Origin: Candidatus Rokuibacteriota bacterium
GTDB lineage: Bacteria > Methylomirabilota > Methylomirabilia > Rokubacteriales > CSP1-6
Assembly (NCBI GenBank): GCA_016184365.1
Contig: JACPCW010000125.1
Span: forward strand, 1-39,005
Direction of reading: 5' to 3'
Length of the DNA stretch: 39,005 bases
The notes below the pieces were generated by a model. That model saw only the letters and a program-made list of their open reading frames with translations. It did no database searches and was not told the origin of the DNA. Position 1 is the first letter of the stretch, and every line of letters begins with the position of its first letter. A program made the position numbers and the translations under genes. Positions 7,486 to 14,839 of the stretch are shown piece after piece.

Positions 7486-8964
7486 TTGGTCGCGACGGCG
7501 GTGATCGACACCACGACGGATGAGCTGTTGGACCTCGACCCGATGGCCCCGGGGATCCAGCAGATCGAGCTGATGCCTGGGATTATCGAGCTGATGCCTG
7601 AGACGCAGGCGGACGTCCCCTTCGGCATCGCGGTGCACCCGAACGGCAGCCGGCTCTACGTGACGAACAACAAGACGTCCGGCTTCCTCACCGTCATCGA
7701 CTTCACGTTCGATCCGAACGACCTGAACGCGCTTCCGGGCTATGCCTTCGTCAAGACGGTGACCCTGGGCAATGCGCCGTCGGGCGTCGCGGTGAGCCCC
7801 GACGGCAACTGGGTCTTCGTGGCGCAGGCAGACGGCAACCTCGTCGTCGTCAACGCCACCGGCGTTTCGGAAAACGTTCTCGAGCAAGCTGTCGGGGGAG
7901 AGCTGTTCGGCGTGGCCACGCATCCGACCGACCCCCGCAAGGTGTACGTCACCGTGACGAACCCACCCGTGGGCATGGGCATGGTCGACCCCGTCGACAC
8001 GCTCACCGTCCTCGAGTGGACCGACGCCCAGCCGTTGCCCATGGCGGCCAGCGTGATCACGCCGGTACCGGTTGGGAAACAGCCGCGGGGCGTGGCCGTG
8101 ACACCGGGCAGCGGGCTGGCCTACGTGGCCAACTTCGGGAGCAACAACGTGTCGGTCATCAACACCGCGGCCATCGACCCGATGATCCCAGGCGAGGCTG
8201 TCATCGCCACCATCGCGGTCGGCACGGGTCCCGTCGCCCTCGGCCAGTTCATCGGCTTCCCGGGGTTCGACAAGGACGGAGACGGCATCTGGAACCTGGT
8301 CGACGGCTACATCGGCGACGACGGAAACTTCGTCGACCAGAGCGACGTGGCCTCCATCAACTTCACGAACCGCCATCTCTGCGGCACGACGTCCGGCTCG
8401 ATCACCACCGTGCCGACCGGAATGACGGCGGTGGTCGCGAGCCCGGCGGGGATCATCGTCGGCGCCGCGGGCGGCGACGGAACGCAACAGGTGACGGTCC
8501 ACGCGTGCGGCTTCGACATCCATTTCAATCCGTTCGAGGCGGCCGTGATCGACAACTGCGGGTCGCTGACGACCCAGGTGCTGTCCGGCCCGATCGAGGT
8601 CGTGCTGCCGGACTTCGGCGTCGCCACCGTGCCGACGGGCGTGACGGTGAGGGTTGCGCAGATCGCGCCCGGGCAGTTCGAGGTGCAGAACCTCGGGGGC
8701 CCGGCGGCGATCACCGTCGATTTCGCCGGCCACGTGATCCTGGTGGCCCCGGGCAGGTCGAGGACGGTGTCCGGTGCGGAGCTCGTCCACGACGTCTGCC
8801 CATGCGCGGGGCCGTCGGCGGGCGGGGCGTGGAAGAACCACGGGGCGTACGTCTCCTGCATCGCCCGCGAGGCCGACGACGTCGCCAAGTCCGGTCTCAT
8901 CACGCACAAGGAGAAGGGCGCGCTGCAGAGCCAGGCGGCGCGGTCGAGCTGCGGGGTGAAGTGA
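7486..8964 (+). CDS. YVTN beta-propeller protein lacking its N-terminus (truncated paralogue of the 1170-5459 product)
   Basis: This 492-codon frame begins inside a YVTN blade (ATAVIDTTTDELLDL) with a TTG and has no signal peptide, N-terminal domain or SBBP repeats. It continues with blades such as RLYVTNN...LTVIDF and AYVANFGSNNVSVINT. It then has the GQFIGFPGFDKDGDGIW acidic motif, the same cysteine-bearing beta segment (HLCGTTSG, FDIHFNPFE, GVTVRVAQIAPGQFEVQNL) and the same C-terminal module (CPCAGPSAGG-AWKNHGAY...SGLITHKEKGA). The C-terminal half aligns well with the larger paralogue but lacks the type-3 repeat. It starts three bases after the stop of the AlkB-like gene and in the same frame. 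This suggests a deletion joined the middle of a propeller gene to that gene's end. Without a secretion signal it is probably a pseudogene or poorly expressed, although its coding frame is intact. Confidence 0.75.
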   Translation: MVATAVIDTTTDELLDLDPMAPGIQQIELMPGIIELMPETQADVPFGIAVHPNGSRLYVTNNKTSGFLTVIDFTFDPNDLNALPGYAFVKTVTLGNAPSGVAVSPDGNWVFVAQADGNLVVVNATGVSENVLEQAVGGELFGVATHPTDPRKVYVTVTNPPVGMGMVDPVDTLTVLEWTDAQPLPMAASVITPVPVGKQPRGVAVTPGSGLAYVANFGSNNVSVINTAAIDPMIPGEAVIATIAVGTGPVALGQFIGFPGFDKDGDGIWNLVDGYIGDDGNFVDQSDVASINFTNRHLCGTTSGSITTVPTGMTAVVASPAGIIVGAAGGDGTQQVTVHACGFDIHFNPFEAAVIDNCGSLTTQVLSGPIEVVLPDFGVATVPTGVTVRVAQIAPGQFEVQNLGGPAAITVDFAGHVILVAPGRSRTVSGAELVHDVCPCAGPSAGGAWKNHGAYVSCIAREADDVAKSGLITHKEKGALQSQAARSSCGVK

Positions 8965-8970
8965 TGGGCA

Positions 8971-9449
8971 GATCTCGACGGCCTATGAGTTGCACGCTTG
9001 CCCGTGCACCATGCGGCCCGAAGAACAAGCGGCGGTTCTGCTATTCCTGTTCTCGCTCGGCGAGCCGCAACCCTCTGCCGCCCCGGGGCTGTCCCCTCCG
9101 GCTGCCGTCGAGCAGCCGTCCATGGAGAGCGCGGTACTCGGGACGTGGCTCTCGCGGCGCTCTGGCGAGTCGGCGGTCCCCGACATCGAGGTGAGGTTCG
9201 TTCCCGGCGCGCGTGAGGGCCTCGTCTTCGCCTACGTGACCCTCGGCACCGGTGCGACCGCCCGGAGTTTCCGCAGCCCCGTCCGGTTCGCGAACGACGG
9301 CCTGCACGTCGTGCTGGGCGACGGCAGTCGGATCTCGCTTCGATCCGGCGGGCTCGACGAGCTGGTCGGCGAGCAACTCCTTCCCGTCGGTCCCACCGGG
9401 GGCGACAAGACGGAAGGCCGCCCGGTGATGCTCTGGAGGTTCAAGCGGC
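8971..9449 (+). repeat. 479-bp direct repeat, copy 1
   Basis: By eye this segment aligns without gaps to 14342-14820, at roughly 85-90 percent identity. The similarity starts some 40 bases upstream of the ORF it carries (shared GATCTCGACGGC and TGAGTTGCACGCTTG) and ends at the ORF's last codons (TTCAAGCGGC). The flanks outside these limits differ. No inverted terminal repeats or target-site duplications are visible, so it is a duplicated gene cassette rather than an insertion sequence. Confidence 0.8.
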
Positions 9450-9454
9450 AGTAA
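9011..9454 (+). CDS. Small predicted exported beta-rich protein, copy 1 (unrecognised family)
   Basis: A 147-residue protein of no family I recognise. The ATG at 9011 is chosen because the second copy also starts MRPEE. The N-terminus has a short hydrophobic stretch (AAVLLFLFSL) that could be a weak signal or anchor, then a proline-rich linker. The body is strand-rich: LGTWLSRRSGES, PDIEVRFVPGARE, LVFAYVTLGTG, FRSPVRF, LHVVLGDGSRISL and a final GRPVMLWRFKR. The GTW motif and regular strands recall small lipocalin-like or streptavidin-like barrels, but this is only a shape impression. It follows the truncated propeller gene by about 45 bases. Differences from copy 2 (14382-14831) are mostly conservative, which suggests both copies were under selection. 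Confidence 0.6.
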   Translation: MRPEEQAAVLLFLFSLGEPQPSAAPGLSPPAAVEQPSMESAVLGTWLSRRSGESAVPDIEVRFVPGAREGLVFAYVTLGTGATARSFRSPVRFANDGLHVVLGDGSRISLRSGGLDELVGEQLLPVGPTGGDKTEGRPVMLWRFKRQ

Positions 9455-9481
9455 AGGCGCGGGCTTCCGTCCGCCTGCCCG

Positions 9482-9945
9482 TCAAACAACCCCCTGGACC
9501 GCCCGTGCTCGAGCGGTCAGCTCGATCGGTCCGTCTTGGAGCGATGCCAGACGCGACTCGAGGCACCGCCGGATGCGTTCGCGCACTTCGTCGCCAACCG
9601 AGGCGAGGTAGGTCGGGGCGGCGCCTGTCTTGCGGAGAAACGGATTCCAATAATCATTGAAATTCCGGAAGACGGTCGGAACGTCGATGGCGCAAACCGT
9701 GACAGACTTCAGCTCCGCCCGCTCAAACAATGCCCGGAGTGGCCCCGGCTGGCAAAGTGGGGACCTTTCAGCTCGATCCAGCTTGGCGTCGTTCGGGCTC
9801 ACGGCTATGGCTGCGTCCCAGAACTGCCGCATCATCTGCATTCCACCGGAATAGTCCCAGACGTACGCCGCGACCAATCCGCCAGGTCTTGTCACCCTCG
9901 CCATCTGTCGCGCCATGGATTCGTGATCCGGCACGAAGTTGAAGA
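9482..9945 (-). pseudogene. C-terminal fragment of a class I SAM-dependent methyltransferase
   Basis: On the minus strand this reads VFNFVPDHESMARQMARV, then TRPGGLVAAYVWDYSGGMQ, FWDAA, and later AIDVPTVFRNFNDYWNPFL and a LTARARAVQG end. This is the second half (~150 residues) of a class I methyltransferase of the kind with a YVWDY motif. The N-terminal half, including the SAM-binding glycine motif, is missing. The homology stops abruptly at about 9945, where a uvrD fragment on the other strand begins. A GTG at 9934 could start a 150-residue peptide, but it could not bind SAM. It is called a remnant produced by recombination at this junction. Confidence 0.72.
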
Positions 9946-10071
9946 CACGGGCATGCGCGGCCCTCGGAGATCCTCGCGCTCACGTTCACCGACAAGGCCG
10001 CCGCCGAGATGGAAGAGCGCGTCGACCAGCTCGTGCCGTACGGCTACGCCGACGTCGAGATCTCCACCTTT
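9946..10071 (+). repeat. 126-bp uvrD gene fragment (duplicate of 15129-15254)
   Basis: This stretch encodes the same 42 residues as codons 48-89 of the intact uvrD-like gene downstream (HGHARPSEI...DVEISTF). By eye there are six base differences (GGG/GGC, CAT/CAC, CGG/CGC, CTC/CTG, ACC/ACG, TTT/TTC). All are at third codon positions and all are silent. The central ~87 bases are identical. The left edge abuts a methyltransferase fragment and the right edge continues in frame into an antitoxin-like coding sequence. Confidence 0.88.
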
Positions 10072-10383
10072 GTGAAGAAACTGAGGCTGTCCTCGGCGGT
10101 TCGTCCGCTCGCGGAGTACGTCGCGGATTTTCGCGGCGACACCGTTGTTTTGACGGAAGGCAATCGGGCCGTCGCCGCGCTCATCCCGCTGAGGAACGTT
10201 GACCGCGAATCGCTGACGTCGAGTCGGCATCCCGAGTTCCTCGAGCTCATCGCGCGTTCGCGAGCTGAATTCGCTGCGGGTCGGAGCATCTCGCTGGGCA
10301 AGATGAAGCGGCGTGTCCTGCCAAAACGGTCGCCGAACGAGCGTATTCAGCCGCCGGCGCGCAGGGCGCGCCGCCCTCTCTGA
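10009..10383 (+). CDS. Phd/YefM-type antitoxin with uvrD-derived N-terminus (chimeric, orphan)
   Basis: The conserved body begins at about codon 22: KKLRLSSAVRPLAEYV, then DTVVLTEGNRAVAALIPL, ESLTSSRHPEFLELIARSR and ISLGKMKRRVL. This is the pattern of Phd/YefM type II antitoxins, which bind their own promoter through the N-terminal half and neutralise a toxin through the C-terminal helix. From the ATG at 10009, the first 21 residues are uvrD sequence (MEERVDQLVPYGYADVEISTF). A GTG at 10072, where homology to uvrD ends, would give a more normal 103-residue antitoxin and may be the real start. The last ~16 residues (after VLPKRSP) are arginine/proline-rich and look like read-through. No toxin gene lies next to it: the downstream sequence is an opposite-strand methyltransferase remnant. 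Confidence 0.6.
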   Translation: MEERVDQLVPYGYADVEISTFVKKLRLSSAVRPLAEYVADFRGDTVVLTEGNRAVAALIPLRNVDRESLTSSRHPEFLELIARSRAEFAAGRSISLGKMKRRVLPKRSPNERIQPPARRARRPL

Positions 10384-10389
10384 TCCGCA

Positions 10390-10799
10390 GCGATCTCCGC
10401 GGATCCGGTGGGGCAAGCGCCTCGAGCTGTTGAAGGACGCGGCGCCGAAGATCCGACGCGTCGCGGTGCTGTCGCGCACGCGCCACGTTGTCCACGACGC
10501 GGCGCGCTCGGTCCGCGGAAAGCACCTGCAAGAGACTCCGGAGAACGGCGGCGTCGTGGACCTCCGGAAGCGGTGCGGCGGCCACGTCAATGACTCACGG
10601 CACGTATTCGCGTGCCGAGTCCGGCGGCCGCCACCAACTCTTCGCTGACCCGCGCGACGCGCGATAGCTCGACGACTTGGGCCGTCACGCCGGGACACGC
10701 CTGACAGACAGCCATGGCGAGTCCGCCGCCACCGCCGCCGACATCCAGAACGCCGGCCGTCGCCAGCGCAGCGGCGAAAAGATCCGAATAGAGCTCGTG
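10390..10799 (-). pseudogene. Frameshifted O-methyltransferase remnant
   Basis: Read on the minus strand from 10799, the frame gives HELYSDLFAAALATAG, then VLDVGGGGGGLAMAVC (SAM-binding motif I), QACPGVTAQVVEL and VSEELVAAAGL, and hits a TGA at 10587-10589. Shifting frame restores homology: DVAAAPLPEVHDAAVLRS and LLQVLSADRARRVVDNVARA. A second shift at about 10474 then gives a degraded FGAASFNSS segment. This matches the C-terminal catalytic domain of acetylserotonin-type O-methyltransferases (LDVGGG, VVxLP, LRxLLQVLSxxxAR). The N-terminal dimerisation domain is absent. At its upstream edge it abuts a cytochrome c peroxidase tail. It is a clear pseudogene. Confidence 0.65.
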
Positions 10800-10805
10800 A
10801 CTTCA

Positions 10806-11029
10806 GGAAGCCGGGGCGGGCTCGACATTTCCGCGGAGGCCTCGCCGGTGAGCGCCTCGAGGAACGCGACGATGTCCGCCTGCTCCTCCCCCCGTGAGCC
10901 CAGCGGACGCATCTCGCCCGAGCTGTCGTCGGTGAAGTTGAACCCCGGGCCGCATCCCTGTCCCGCGTCGACTCGCCTGATCGAGTCGTAATCGCCGCCC
11001 GGCGACGACTGGTCAGAGATCACTCGCAT
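10806..11029 (-). pseudogene. C-terminal remnant of a di-haem cytochrome c peroxidase/MauG-like protein
   Basis: The minus-strand frame reads DSIRRVDAGQGCGPGFNF, then SSGEMRPLGSRGEEQADIV and AFLEALTGE, and ends in PPRLPE. The block xMRPLGLxxxEQADLVAFLxALTGE is typical of the extreme C-terminus of di-haem cytochrome c peroxidase-like proteins. No CxxCH haem motif is present, so only the last ~60 residues survive. After the PPRLPE segment the sequence passes directly into the O-methyltransferase remnant. An alternative is the tail of another c-type cytochrome of the same fold. Confidence 0.5.
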
Positions 11030-11139
11030 TGAAGGCCGGCCGGCAGGCGCGCACGTCTCGGAAGTCGCTATTCCTCCGGTTCTTTTCGCGCCAACGCCGC
11101 TCTGGTCCGGCGCTTGCTGTGCGGCTCCAGGCGGACACC

Positions 11140-12138
11140 ATGCTGCGTCGGTCCTTTCCCGGCAGTGCTACGAGCGGAGTCGGCGATGAGTCTCCGACGG
11201 CAGCCGTCGACATACGGCTCGATGAGGAGCTGACCGTTCGTACCGCCCGCCGGTTCTGTTGCGCCGTCAGCGAGGCGCTGACGCGAGCCAGAGATCCGGT
11301 CCGTGTGCACCTCGAGACCGTGAAATCAGTGGACCCGGTTGGGATTGCGGCGCTGCTCAGGGCTGTCCGCATAGCCGCATCGCTCTCCGTGGCGATCTCG
11401 GTGCTGCCGAGCGCCGCCGTTTACTGGGCGCTCTTTGCCGCCGGCGTGCTCGATGACATTCCGCTCGTCGATCATCGGGCGACACCGAGCGAGCTGGGCC
11501 CTCCAGTCATTCCCGAGCCGCAGGTGCCGGAGCAGGAGTGGCTCGCGTGCACGAGTCGGCTCGGGTTGCGGCCGCCCACGTGGGACGAGCTCGGCCTCTT
11601 CGAGCGGTGGGCGCAGGATCCATTGCTCGATCAGATGATGGGCAGCGAGCTCCTCTACCTCTGTCGACATGCCGGCCCCTACCACCCGGCATTCACGGCG
11701 CGCGTGTTCGGCGATCCGGTATCGCTCACGGTCCTCGTCCAGCCCTCCGACCGCGCGAGCGAGCCCGTCGGATTCATACGGCTCTACAACATCAATCTCG
11801 CCGAGCGGTTCGGCTTCCTGGAGACCGCCATCGTGAGGCCGCGCCCGCTGAAGAGCAGCTGGGGCATCGAGGCTTCCCGTCTGTTCCTCGCGTACGCGAT
11901 GGACACGCTCGAACTTGATCGGGTCGAGAGCAAGGTCTACGCGTACAACGTCCTCAGCGCGAACGCCCTCCGGCGGAACGGGTTCCGTCAGGAAGGCGTG
12001 CTGCGTGCCGCCCGCCGGTACGATGGCCGGCGCTGGGACATGCTCGTCTTCGCCATCCTGCGCGACGAGCTGGTCGTGCAACGTGCGCGCGACGGATTCC
12101 CGCCCATGGGGCTCTGGCCGGGCGATGCTCATCCATAA
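11140..12138 (+). CDS. STAS domain-GNAT acetyltransferase fusion
   Basis: A 332-residue protein with two recognisable parts. Residues ~20-115 resemble a STAS domain (VDIRLDEELTVRTARRF, VRVHLETVKSVDPVGIAALL, AISVLPSAAVYWALFAAG), like anti-sigma-factor antagonists and other signalling modules. Residues ~135-320 resemble a RimJ/RimL-type GNAT N-acetyltransferase. Its acetyl-CoA-proximal motifs are FGFLETAIVRP, KSSWGIEASRLFLAYA and DRVESKVYAYNVLSANALR, then RNGFRQEGVLR and YDGRRWDMLVFAILRDE. The start at 11140 (MLRRSFPGS) is chosen because the longer frame to 11029 begins with TTG and adds an arginine-rich tail; AGGCGG precedes it. It overlaps the following histidine kinase start by 14 bases, so the two are translationally coupled. 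It may acetylate a protein or metabolite as an output of, or input to, the kinase. Confidence 0.75.
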   Translation: MLRRSFPGSATSGVGDESPTAAVDIRLDEELTVRTARRFCCAVSEALTRARDPVRVHLETVKSVDPVGIAALLRAVRIAASLSVAISVLPSAAVYWALFAAGVLDDIPLVDHRATPSELGPPVIPEPQVPEQEWLACTSRLGLRPPTWDELGLFERWAQDPLLDQMMGSELLYLCRHAGPYHPAFTARVFGDPVSLTVLVQPSDRASEPVGFIRLYNINLAERFGFLETAIVRPRPLKSSWGIEASRLFLAYAMDTLELDRVESKVYAYNVLSANALRRNGFRQEGVLRAARRYDGRRWDMLVFAILRDELVVQRARDGFPPMGLWPGDAHP

Positions 12139-14278
12139 GCTGCTTCCACTGTTCGCTCTCGGTCTCAATCTCCTGCTGATGGGCACGGCGCTGGCGCCCG
12201 ATCGGAGGAGCGCCCGGAATGTGCGCTTCGCGTACCTCGCCGCGGCGCTCGCCGTCTGGAATGCGGGGGTGCTCGGGCTGCGATGGACGACGAGCCCGGA
12301 GATCGCCCTCACGTGGGAGTGCGTGCTTCACCTTGGGGTCGTCGTGATCCCGGCCCTCTTCTATCACTACGTCCTGGCGTTCCTCGATCTCCCGGTCCAC
12401 CGCTTTTCCCTCCTCACCGCGTATGTGCTCGCGGGCGGGTTCCTGATCGCGACGCTGACGCCAGGAGCGTTGATCACCGGCGTGGTCGATACGACGTGGG
12501 GCTTCGCGCCCGCGCCCGGTGCGCTCTACGGGCCGTTCGTGCTCTATTTCCACGCGTACCTCGTGGCCGGGCTGAACCTGCTCGTTCGGGGGTACCGTCA
12601 AGCGTCGTCGAGCATCAAGCGCAACCGCACGCTCCTCGTCATCTGCGGCGTGCTGGTGAGTCTCGCCGGCGGCCTCGTCGACTTCGCGCGCTTCGTCCTC
12701 TCATGGGACGCGCTGTACCCTGCCGGGATCCCGGCCAACAGTATCTTTGCTCTCGCCCTCGGCGTGGCGATCGTGCGCTACCGGCTCATGAACGTCGGCG
12801 TGTTCGCCAAGCGCCTGCTCCTGTATTTCCTCGTTTCGGCGACCCTCGCGCCGCTGCTGTTCGTCGGGCTCTGGGCCCTCGATCAGGTCCTGGTCGTCCG
12901 CGGCGAGCCGGCGGGCGTCGATGGCTTCACGACCCTCGCTCGGGATGCGTTGATCTTGATGGCGGTCTTCGGCATCGCATTGCCGCTGCTCCGGAGGATC
13001 GAGCACGCGCTGGAGCGGCTGATGTTCCAGCGCCGTCATGGGGTGCGCGATGCGCTGATCGCCCTGAGCCGGGAACTGACTTCCCTGCTCGACGTGGATG
13101 GCATCGGGAACACGCTCGCCCGCGGCCTCGTGACGAGGATCCCCGTCACTCACGCGAGCCTGCGCGTCCTCGACCCGACGACAGGCCGATTCGTCCTCCT
13201 CGCCCAGGCCGTCTCCGAGACGAACGAGCGGGCCTCCGCGGACGTTCCCATCGACGAGATGCTCGTCTGGTGGTTGCGCATGAGCCGGCGCAGCCTGGTC
13301 GTCGACGAGACGGCCTTCCACGCGAGCGTCCGGGCCGGTATGCGACAGGCGGTCGCGGCCATGGAACGTGAGGGCGTGGCCCTCCTCGTCCCGGTGTTCC
13401 TGGAGGAGGCGCTGTCCGCGGTGCTCGTCATCGGAGAACGGATCTCCGGCGAGGTCTTCGATGCCGACGAAATCGAGCTCCTGGAGACGCTCGCCAGCGA
13501 AACGACGATCGCGGTGCGAAACGCGCGGCACCATGGCGACCTCCGCGCGCAAGTGGAAGAGCTCCATCGGACCCAGGATCAGCTGACGCAGGCCGCGAAG
13601 CTCGCGGCCATCGGCGAGCTGGCCGCGGGCGTTGCACACGAGATCAACAATCCACTCAGCGTCATCCTCGGCATGAGCGGCCTCCTCGTCCGCGATGCGG
13701 CCCCGTCCTCGGTGGCGAAACGTCGGCTCGAGACGATCGTGGCGGAGGCGAACCGGGCCGGAAAGATCGCCCGGGACCTCCTGGACTTTGCCAGGCGGCG
13801 CGCGCCGGAACGACGTCCACTCGCCGCGCGCGACGTACTCGACCGGGCGTTCACGCTGGTGGAGAGCCGACTCGGCCGCGGACGCATCGAGGTTCGGAAG
13901 CTCTACGACCCCGATCTTCCCGTGGTCGTGGCCGACCGCGACCAGCTCACGCAGGTGTTCGTCAACCTCGTCGGCAATGCGATCGACGCGCTCGACGCGA
14001 CGCAAACGGGCGGCACGGTGGTCGCGGAGACGAGCGTCCGGACCACGGATGGCAGCTGCGCGATCGTGGTCACGGTCGGCGACACGGGCGCCGGCATCCC
14101 GCCGGAGGTGATGCCCAGGGTGTTCGAGCCGTTCTATACGACCAAGCCGGAGGGCAAGGGGACCGGACTCGGTCTATCCGTCAGCCTCGGGATCATCCAC
14201 GCCCACGGCGGTACGATGGAAGTCGAGAGCGAGCTCGGCAAGGGCACGAGGGTTTCGGTTCTCCTTCCCGTCGGCTGA
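12125..14278 (+). CDS. Orphan membrane sensor histidine kinase (7TM-type N-terminus, GAF, HisKA, HATPase)
   Basis: A 717-residue sensor kinase. The first ~230 residues form about seven membrane helices of the histidine-kinase 7TM class (LLPLFALGLNLLLMG; LGVVVIPALFYHYVLAFLD; LLVICGVLVSLAGG; IFALALGVAIVRYRLMNVGV). Two more spans follow (LLLYFLVSATLAPLLFVGL; LILMAVFGIALPLL). A cytoplasmic GAF-like domain occupies ~315-470, then a short coiled coil. HisKA carries the phospho-acceptor H505 in GELAAGVAHEINNPLS. The HATPase has the N box (QVFVNLVGNAIDAL), the G1 box (GDTGAGIPPEV), the F box (FEPFYTTK) and the G2 box (GKGTGLGLS). The start at 12125 gives a membrane-spanning N-terminus and overlaps the STAS-GNAT gene. 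No response regulator lies nearby, so the partner is encoded elsewhere or the output runs through the co-transcribed STAS-GNAT protein. Confidence 0.88.
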   Translation: MLIHKLLPLFALGLNLLLMGTALAPDRRSARNVRFAYLAAALAVWNAGVLGLRWTTSPEIALTWECVLHLGVVVIPALFYHYVLAFLDLPVHRFSLLTAYVLAGGFLIATLTPGALITGVVDTTWGFAPAPGALYGPFVLYFHAYLVAGLNLLVRGYRQASSSIKRNRTLLVICGVLVSLAGGLVDFARFVLSWDALYPAGIPANSIFALALGVAIVRYRLMNVGVFAKRLLLYFLVSATLAPLLFVGLWALDQVLVVRGEPAGVDGFTTLARDALILMAVFGIALPLLRRIEHALERLMFQRRHGVRDALIALSRELTSLLDVDGIGNTLARGLVTRIPVTHASLRVLDPTTGRFVLLAQAVSETNERASADVPIDEMLVWWLRMSRRSLVVDETAFHASVRAGMRQAVAAMEREGVALLVPVFLEEALSAVLVIGERISGEVFDADEIELLETLASETTIAVRNARHHGDLRAQVEELHRTQDQLTQAAKLAAIGELAAGVAHEINNPLSVILGMSGLLVRDAAPSSVAKRRLETIVAEANRAGKIARDLLDFARRRAPERRPLAARDVLDRAFTLVESRLGRGRIEVRKLYDPDLPVVVADRDQLTQVFVNLVGNAIDALDATQTGGTVVAETSVRTTDGSCAIVVTVGDTGAGIPPEVMPRVFEPFYTTKPEGKGTGLGLSVSLGIIHAHGGTMEVESELGKGTRVSVLLPVG

Positions 14279-14341
14279 TCCGACAGGTCGCCTCCGCGGA
14301 CTCGCCGAGCTTGGCTCGCGCGTGGCAGAGGAGCCAGGTCG

Positions 14342-14820
14342 GATCTCGACGGCCGATGAGTTGCACGCTTGACCGTCCGTCATGCGGCCCGAAGAACACG
14401 CGGCGCTTCTGCTATTCCTCTTCTCGCTCGGCGAGCCGCAACCCTCCGCATCCCCGACGCTGTCCCCGCCGGCGACCGTCGAGCAGCGCTCCATGGCGAG
14501 CGCGGTACTCGGGACGTGGCTCTCGCGACGCTCTGGCGAATCGGCTGTCCCTGACATCGAGGTGAGGTTCATTCCCGGCGCGCGTGACGGTCTCGTCTTC
14601 GCCTACGTGACCCTCGGCACCGGTGCGAGCGCCCGTAGTTTCCGCAGCCCCGTCCGGTTCGAGAGCGACGGTCTGCACGTTGTCCTGAACGACGGCAGCC
14701 GGATCTTGCTTCGATCCGGCGGGTTCGACGAGCTGGTCGGCGAGCAACTTCTACCTATTGGTGCAGCCGGAGCCGAGAAGACGCAGGGCCGCCCGGTCAT
14801 GCTCTGGCGGTTCAAGCGGC
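14342..14820 (+). repeat. 479-bp direct repeat, copy 2
   Basis: This is the gap-free partner of 8971-9449, 5.4 kb downstream in the same orientation. The shared block again begins with GATCTCGACGGC upstream of the ORF and ends at TTCAAGCGGC. Many differences fall at third codon positions, which indicates an old duplication. Confidence 0.8.
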
Positions 14821-14831
14821 TGGAGCGGTAG
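14382..14831 (+). CDS. Small predicted exported beta-rich protein, copy 2 (unrecognised family)
   Basis: A 149-residue paralogue of the 9011-9454 product. It shares the hydrophobic N-terminus (AALLLFLFSLGEPQPSA), the proline-rich linker, and the strand-rich core (AVLGTWLSRRSGESAVPDI, VRFIPGARDGLVFAYVTL, FRSPVRF, LHVVLNDGSRILL, FDELVGEQLLP) through to RPVMLWRFKR. It ends two residues longer (LER). No domain is recognised. Together the two copies define a small family whose conserved features are the GTW motif, a central VTLGTG turn and the terminal WRFKR. It follows the histidine kinase by ~100 bases, without an obvious ribosome binding site. It may be an independent gene. Confidence 0.6.
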   Translation: MRPEEHAALLLFLFSLGEPQPSASPTLSPPATVEQRSMASAVLGTWLSRRSGESAVPDIEVRFIPGARDGLVFAYVTLGTGASARSFRSPVRFESDGLHVVLNDGSRILLRSGGFDELVGEQLLPIGAAGAEKTQGRPVMLWRFKRLER

Positions 14832-14839
14832 GCCGGCCC

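Noticed and set aside
6832..8907. Long N-terminal extension of the amidohydrolase frame (to 1148 residues)
   Set aside because: Family similarity begins exactly at MSSSERPRPIAITGATLIDG; the extension is antisense to alkB and the truncated propeller gene.
8971..14820. The two 479-bp repeats as an insertion sequence or composite transposon
   Set aside because: No transposase, terminal inverted repeats or target duplications are visible; each unit carries only the small exported-protein gene.
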